Assembly (NCBI GenBank): GCA_905233475.1
Contig: CAJOEN010000011.1
Coordinates: forward strand, 1 to 37,746
Length of the DNA: 37,746 nucleotides
From: an uncultured Bacteroidales bacterium
GTDB taxonomy: Bacteria > Bacteroidota > Bacteroidia > Bacteroidales > P3
Direction of reading: 5' to 3'
This document shows positions 34,277 to 37,746 of the stretch, in pieces; position 1 is the first letter of the stretch; each line of letters starts with the position of its first letter. The notes below the pieces were generated by a model. The model ran no database searches. It was not told the origin of the DNA and saw only the letters and a list, made by a program, of their open reading frames with translations. A program made the position numbers and the translations under genes.

Positions 34277-35155
34277 TTACCAGTCGAAGCCTTCGTCCGA
34301 CGAAGCGGAATTGTCCGAAGATTCCATAATTTCATCTTCCTCAGGTTCGGGAGTTTCGTCGCGTTCGTAGTTTTTAACACGCTTGCTGAAATCCGTTGAA
34401 GATTCGGAGCGGTACCAGAGTTCTATAACCGTACCAAAAGGCACGCGGGCAGTTTTGTTTGGCTGCATGTCGTACACACGCGAGTTGTTTTTGTCGTCGG
34501 GGTGCTGGTAGTGTTCCACGCCAACGTTGAGCGAAGCCGTTTGCAGGAGTTTACGAGCCTCACGTGGCGATTTGCCTATCACAAACGGTATGTAGGTTTT
34601 GGCGTTGAGTGCACAGCCCACAGTAAGGTCTATGCGCGAACCTTTTTCGAGCGTTGTGCCGGGACGTATATCGCGACCTTTGTGCATCTGACGCACCACG
34701 ATATTATTGCCGAGTTCGCTTTCCTCAAAGGTGATGTAACCGCATTCGAGACCGGCATTTTCGAGTTGCGAAATGGCCTGTTTCAACGAAAGTCCGCCGG
34801 TAAGGCCGGGCACTTTGGTAGGGTCGGGATTATACTGGGTTACAGTAACATACACTTTGCGACCTTTTTTGATTTTGCTCAAGGCCTTTGGGTCTTGGGT
34901 AAGGATATTGCCGCCCGGGGTGTTTCCCACAAAGATGGAATCAACCACCACAAGCTCAATATTCTCCACACCTTCCACACCCGAAAGCTCGTCTATGTTT
35001 TTGCCCACAAGTTCGGGCATGTCGTACTCGGAGCCGTGACGGCTGTACAATCTTTGTATGAAATACACCACAAGCACAATGGCCACACTTACCAACAACA
35101 TCATTATCAGAGTGGTGGCGAGAGGGTGTTTTTTGAAAAAGTTTTCCTTAGCCAT
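34277..35155 (-). CDS. Membrane-anchored PASTA-domain protein
   Basis: The 292-residue protein has one transmembrane helix (about 13-32) with a basic cytosolic N-terminus, then three PASTA-like repeats (about 42-110, 112-185 and 186-255; cores DMPELVGKNIDEL, KVPGLTGGLSLKQAI, YIPFVIGKSPREARKLL). PASTA domains bind peptidoglycan fragments or beta-lactam-like ligands and usually sit on Ser/Thr kinases or penicillin-binding proteins. Here neither a kinase nor a transpeptidase domain is present. A strongly acidic tail (PEPEEDEIMESS) ends in GFDW. It heads the unit that continues with the T9SS cargo, rluD and NlpC/P60. Confidence 0.9.
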   Translation of the reverse strand: MAKENFFKKHPLATTLIMMLLVSVAIVLVVYFIQRLYSRHGSEYDMPELVGKNIDELSGVEGVENIELVVVDSIFVGNTPGGNILTQDPKALSKIKKGRKVYVTVTQYNPDPTKVPGLTGGLSLKQAISQLENAGLECGYITFEESELGNNIVVRQMHKGRDIRPGTTLEKGSRIDLTVGCALNAKTYIPFVIGKSPREARKLLQTASLNVGVEHYQHPDDKNNSRVYDMQPNKTARVPFGTVIELWYRSESSTDFSKRVKNYERDETPEPEEDEIMESSDNSASSDEGFDW

Positions 35156-35386
35156 AACGTATATATTACAAGTGTAATTAATAATAACTCAAAAAAGTTA
35201 CCATTATTGCATTGCTTAAAATATTATTGTACGGTACGATGTGGCTATAGGTTACATTTTTCGCACTGACGTGTGGGGAGGAGATTGATGGTAAACCACG
35301 CTGTGGATATATATGACAAAACAAAAAAAGGACATCCATTTGGACATCCTTTTTTCTCTATTTTAAAAAGTTTGATACTATATAAA
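35156..35386. other. Intergenic region between PASTA gene and lipoprotein gene
   Basis: This stretch contains the lipoprotein gene's terminator. A minus-strand TACACTTG at 35169-35176 is one mismatch from the -7 consensus and is the best candidate promoter for the PASTA unit. I see nothing else supportable. Confidence 0.35.
35325..35354 (-). terminator. Intrinsic terminator after lipoprotein gene
   Basis: On the minus strand AAAAAGGA pairs with TCCTTTTT and TCCA with TGGA, separated by a 2x2 internal loop, and a T-rich run follows. It begins about 30 bases after the lipoprotein stop. Confidence 0.7.
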
Positions 35387-35905
35387 TTATTTTTTAACGA
35401 GGCGCACGGATCTCCACTCACACAGTGTGATGCCACCGCCCATGTCCACTTCGTCCGAATAGAAGAAGATGCCCCAAACGTAGTCTGAAGCACTGGGCGT
35501 GGACGACCAATAACCGCCGTAGGAGCCCACACTTTCCACACGGCCTTTACAACCACGGTAGCCCGCTGCGGGCAGGAAGATAGATTTGCCGTTAGTTCCA
35601 ACCACTTTATAACCTTTTTTTGCAACATCCCACGTCCATTGGCAATCAGCTATAAGTTCTTCCAACTGTTCCTTCGTTGGAAGTCCGGAACCAAATTTCT
35701 CTTTTGCTTCATCGTAAGTGAAAAAATCGCATGTGTCGTTTGTGTTGATTTCGTTAGTGGTTTTCCATTTAGTTCCGCTGGGCAAACCGAGATCAACATA
35801 TCCAGATAGTGTTCTTGTTCCTGTACCTGTACTGTCTTTGTCACAGCTTGTAATTGTTACTGCTGCCATAAGGCACATCATGCTAAAAAAGAGTAATTTC
35901 TTCAT
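35387..35905 (-). CDS. Small lipoprotein with FISUMP-like domain
   Basis: The 172-residue protein has a lipoprotein signal (MKKLLFFSMM and onwards) with lipobox TITSC, so C21 is the lipidated residue. The rest matches the FISUMP/YVDLGLPSGTKW type of domain that is widespread as short, often paralogous proteins in Bacteroidetes: GYVDLGLPSGTKW (about 35-47), LPTKEQLEELI, IFLPAAGYRG and GYWSSTPS, ending in RSVRLVKK. The WS-rich core is thought to be an extracellular beta fold; its function is not established. It lies just beyond the predicted 3' end of the structured RNA and may be transcribed by read-through from that promoter. Confidence 0.8.
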   Translation of the reverse strand: MKKLLFFSMMCLMAAVTITSCDKDSTGTGTRTLSGYVDLGLPSGTKWKTTNEINTNDTCDFFTYDEAKEKFGSGLPTKEQLEELIADCQWTWDVAKKGYKVVGTNGKSIFLPAAGYRGCKGRVESVGSYGGYWSSTPSASDYVWGIFFYSDEVDMGGGITLCEWRSVRLVKK

Positions 35906-35961
35906 TTGTTTTTTATATTTTTATTGTTTACTTCCCCGCCAGCACCAAATCAGGGTATTAC

Positions 35962-36155
35962 AAAAACAAAGCGTGGCACTGATATACCACTTTTCTTTGT
36001 AAGAGGCTGTGAGAATACCTAAAGAGAGAAAGGAATATTTCAGTCCACGCTGTACACGTGAACTTTATACATCCATCTTGCTCTTTTTGGTAAAATTCTC
36101 ACATTTACTTACAACAAGACCGAGGCATAACGCTTCGTGATTTCACTACGAAATC
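35962..36155 (-). ncRNA. Structured non-coding RNA, 6S RNA-like (possible SsrS/Bacteroidales-1)
   Basis: No ORF fits this stretch, but the minus-strand transcript folds into one long interrupted rod of about 194 nt. From the outside: closing stem CGAAGCGT (36137-36130) with ACGCTTTG (35974-35967), including one G-U pair. Then comes a large internal bubble (about 15 and 22 nt; the 3' side can form GTGGT/GCCAC). Inside it, TTGTAAG (36114-36108) pairs with CTTACAA (36003-35997), TGTGAGAAT (36103-36095) with ATTCTCACA (36016-36008), ACC with GGT, AAAGAG (36086-36081) with CTCTTT (36026-36021), and GTTCACG (36063-36057) with CGTGGAC (36049-36043) forms the terminal hairpin with one G-U pair. A T-rich tract follows the closing stem. 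The G-U pairs exist only on this strand. Closing stem, central bubble and long arm are the 6S RNA plan. The 6S name rests on shape only. Confidence 0.55.
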
Positions 36156-36161
36156 CAACTG

Positions 36162-36192
36162 CAAAATTACGAGAATTATTTGAATTGGCAAA
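36162..36192 (-). promoter_or_regulatory. Two-element promoter for the structured RNA
   Basis: On the minus strand TTTG (36192-36189) is followed after exactly 19 bases by TAATTTTG (36169-36162), matching both Bacteroidetes promoter elements. The start would lie near 36155, at the 5' edge of a small hairpin (GATTTC / GAAATC, 36155-36139). Confidence 0.7.
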
Positions 36193-36220
36193 ATAAATTT
36201 TTCTTATCAAATTTTTATCG

Positions 36221-36228
36221 TATCTTTG
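36221..36228 (+). promoter_or_regulatory. -7 promoter box for the DUF3800 cassette
   Basis: TATCTTTG matches TAnnTTTG. A start near 36235 leaves a leader of about 15 bases before the ATG at 36250 and rules out the in-frame TTG at 36226. It is divergent from the structured RNA promoter, with 28 bases between the elements. Confidence 0.6.
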
Positions 36229-36249
36229 CAATCTGAAAATGATAATTAT

Positions 36250-36924
36250 ATGAGTAAGACGTTCAACATATATTGTGATGAAAGTTGTCATTTGGAGCAC
36301 GACCATAAGCCCTATATGTTTTTAGGGTCGGTAAGTTGTGCTTATCCACAAGTTCATATACACAGCCAGCAAATCAAAGAAATGAAGTTGCGCCATAAAT
36401 TCAACCGAGAGATAAAATGGTCTACTGTTTCCAAGTCAAAACTCAAATTTTATCTAGAACTAACCGACTATTTCTTTGCGACAGATATGTATTTTCGTGC
36501 TGTTGGTGTTGAAAAAGCAAAGATACAATGTACTGAAACGAATACATATGATGATTTCTACTATAAGATGTATTACCAACTTATCAATTATCGTATTAGC
36601 AGCATGTATTCATATAATGTGTATTTGGATATTAAGGACACTTTGAGCGCATACAAAGTGAGGAAACTCCGGGAAATCCTAAACAACAAATATAATTCAC
36701 AGTTATTCCGCACTATCCAAAATATACGGTCAGAAGAAAGTTTACTTATGCAACTAGCCGATTTTATAATGGGTGCCATTTCATATAACGCTAACGACAC
36801 AAAAAGAATAAACACTGCAAAAGTTCAAATAATCGAAAGAATAAAGAAACATTCCAATATTATAGATTTAGGAAAAACTAACTATTCAGAAAAGCTCAAC
36901 CTATTTTTCATTGAACTGAAATAA
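36250..36924 (+). CDS. DUF3800 domain protein, putative metal-dependent nuclease-like
   Basis: The 224-residue protein matches the DUF3800 family: an N-terminal strand ending in the acidic motif YCDES (D10, E11) and a C-terminal helix with QLADFIMGA (168-176, D171). The central YNVYLDIKDTL holds a further conserved-looking Asp on a strand. The spacing of acids on strands resembles RNase H-like nucleases, but activity is not established. DUF3800 genes are frequent on mobile elements and near defence genes. The gene is clearly richer in A and T than the neighbouring metabolic genes, as expected of transferred DNA. It has its own promoter box, and the next gene follows after 2 bases. No signal or membrane segment. 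Confidence 0.8.
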   Translation: MSKTFNIYCDESCHLEHDHKPYMFLGSVSCAYPQVHIHSQQIKEMKLRHKFNREIKWSTVSKSKLKFYLELTDYFFATDMYFRAVGVEKAKIQCTETNTYDDFYYKMYYQLINYRISSMYSYNVYLDIKDTLSAYKVRKLREILNNKYNSQLFRTIQNIRSEESLLMQLADFIMGAISYNANDTKRINTAKVQIIERIKKHSNIIDLGKTNYSEKLNLFFIELK

Positions 36925-36926
36925 CA

Positions 36927-37433
36927 ATGCCTACCAATCTACTTAAACAATATAACACATTGCTCGAACTCGCAGCATTTAATGAGATGCAGCGAGACGA
37001 ATCTTTGAAACGAATATTCTGTCGTGATATTGTCGAAAATAAAAACTTCAAGTTTCAAGCACGACAAATCAAGCCGACGACTGCAGACGGAGAAGACTCA
37101 ATGGATCGTCTTTTCCGCCACTTGACCACCCGTATTACTGATAAAGCGACAAGACATCGGGAGTTTGATATGGCTCGTTCTGTTCGACTCCACTGGATTA
37201 GATATCATGTGGAAGAAAGAAAACATGATGAGATGTATGTTTTTTCTGTTAATGAGCCTTCCGGCATAAGGACATATATTTACGATAGGGTTGAGAATTA
37301 TGTTATTGTGTTGGAACCACTGCGAAACGGCATGGAATATTATCTACTTACAGCATACCACATGGATGGTAAAGACAAAGCACGAAATAAAATGATGAGA
37401 AAATACAACCGAAGATTGCCCATTATCGCATAA
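36927..37433 (+). CDS. Hypothetical protein, possible BECR-fold ribonuclease
   Basis: I do not recognise a firmly named family. The 168-residue cytosolic protein has a helical, charged N-terminal half (RDESLKRIF, DSMDRLFRHLTTRITDKATRHREFD). The C-terminal half looks like a small beta sheet with basic residues: RSVRLHWIRYHVEER (about 85-99), RTYIYDRVENYVIVLEP and YYLLTAYHMDGKDKARNKMMRKYNRRLP. The order strand-strand-YLLTAY followed by a basic tail recalls Barnase/EndoU/ColicinE5/RelE-like (BECR) nucleases, in which a terminal T/S and basic residues contribute to catalysis. This is an inference from pattern only. It is 2 bases downstream of the DUF3800 gene and directly before a strong terminator, so the two form one cassette. 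Confidence 0.6.
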   Translation: MPTNLLKQYNTLLELAAFNEMQRDESLKRIFCRDIVENKNFKFQARQIKPTTADGEDSMDRLFRHLTTRITDKATRHREFDMARSVRLHWIRYHVEERKHDEMYVFSVNEPSGIRTYIYDRVENYVIVLEPLRNGMEYYLLTAYHMDGKDKARNKMMRKYNRRLPIIA

Positions 37434-37437
37434 AGCA

Positions 37438-37469
37438 AAAGACGCATGACTTCATGGTCATGCGTCTTT
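37438..37469 (+). terminator. Strong hairpin terminator after the DUF3800 cassette
   Basis: AAAGACGCATGAC and GTCATGCGTCTTT form a perfect 13-base stem with a 6-base loop, starting 5 bases after the cassette's stop. On the plus strand the T-run is short. On the minus strand the hairpin is followed by TTTGCTTT-like sequence, so it could stop transcription from either side. Confidence 0.85.
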
Positions 37470-37746
37470 CGATTTCCTTCCCTAATGAGGGATGAACTCG
37501 ACTGCAAAGTTACATCTTTTTTTTTAATTTATAAATACATATCAAAATAAAATTATCAACAACTTCCATATTACCTATAAATCAATGCTTTGACAAATCA
37601 TTATTTTATAAAAAGAAAGAGTAATTTCCGAACTAAAAGTTATTTTTTATTATTGGTGTCCGAGAAAACTTTTGAAAAACCTCATAAAAGTATATGTAGT
37701 AAGCAAATAAATAGACGGTCTTATCTGAGGGGCTTGCTTTTTCAAA
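37470..37746. other. AT-rich non-coding end of window, possible insertion sequence edge
   Basis: No ORF is supportable here. The stretch is AT-rich, holds a lone minus-strand -7 box near its start, and from about 37656 (TTGGTGTCCGAGAAAAC) changes character to sequence that recalls the outer end and leader of Bacteroidetes insertion sequences. The matching end lies outside the window, so no inverted repeat or target duplication can be shown. Confidence 0.35.
37505..37512 (-). promoter_or_regulatory. Orphan minus-strand -7 box facing the DUF3800 cassette
   Basis: On the minus strand TAACTTTG matches TAnnTTTG. A transcript starting near 37498 would run into the 13-base hairpin after about 30-60 bases, giving a very short RNA antisense to the 3' end of the cassette. 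There is no TTTG at the 19-base spacing. Confidence 0.35.

Noticed and set aside
35997-36114. The inverted arms read as terminal repeats of a miniature transposable element
   Set aside because: Several nested stems, G-U pairs specific to one strand, a large bubble and a consensus promoter fit a structured RNA better; no target duplication is seen.

Overview
The window looks like a chromosomal segment of a Bacteroidales bacterium, an anaerobe of the Bacteroidetes. Several things point there: gldF/gldG, a type IX secretion (T9SS) sorting domain, an UpxY-type NusG paralog, a glycine-lipid acyltransferase pair, and promoters of the Bacteroidetes form (TAnnTTTG at -7, in two cases with TTTG 19 bases further upstream). 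Leaders are often very short. I cannot name the genus.

Layout. 1-2797 (+): a porin-like protein and a Gate-domain membrane protein. 2936-4415 (-): rlmH and a FemAB/GNAT-like protein. 4473-8076 (-): a unit of a coiled-coil envelope protein, an UpxY/NusG-like antiterminator, an FtsE-like ATPase and an OmpA-family protein, closed by a hairpin terminator. 8178-12191 (-): glsA-glsB-engB-dacB (glycine lipid synthesis, a ribosome-assembly GTPase, a PBP4-type peptidase). 12331-16132 (+): polysaccharide deacetylase, glycosyltransferase and rarA, each overlapping the next by 4 bases. 16145-17890 (-): an M28 peptidase, and gcvH with its own promoter and terminator. 18092-26924 (-): a long co-directional envelope run in transcription order gldF-gldG-DUF4340-surE-small membrane protein-lpxB-SpoIID-GT-C membrane protein. 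27160-30168 (-): bcd-etfB-etfA, the crotonyl-CoA to butyryl-CoA reducing module. 30413-35155 (-): PASTA protein, T9SS cargo, rluD and NlpC/P60. 35387-37746: an accessory segment with a small lipoprotein, a structured non-coding RNA that resembles 6S RNA, and an AT-rich two-gene cassette (DUF3800 protein plus a small protein of possible BECR nuclease type) with its own promoter and terminator. The window ends in non-coding DNA that may be the edge of an insertion sequence.

Most of the window is core envelope biology: lipid A (lpxB), glycine lipids (glsAB), peptidoglycan trimming (dacB, NlpC, SpoIID), surface secretion and gliding-type ABC components. The most novel parts are the DUF3800 cassette (36250-37433), the long rod-like RNA beside it (about 35962-36155, minus strand), and two octamer tandem repeat tracts, each sitting 4-5 bases upstream of a start codon (lpxB and the T9SS cargo gene).
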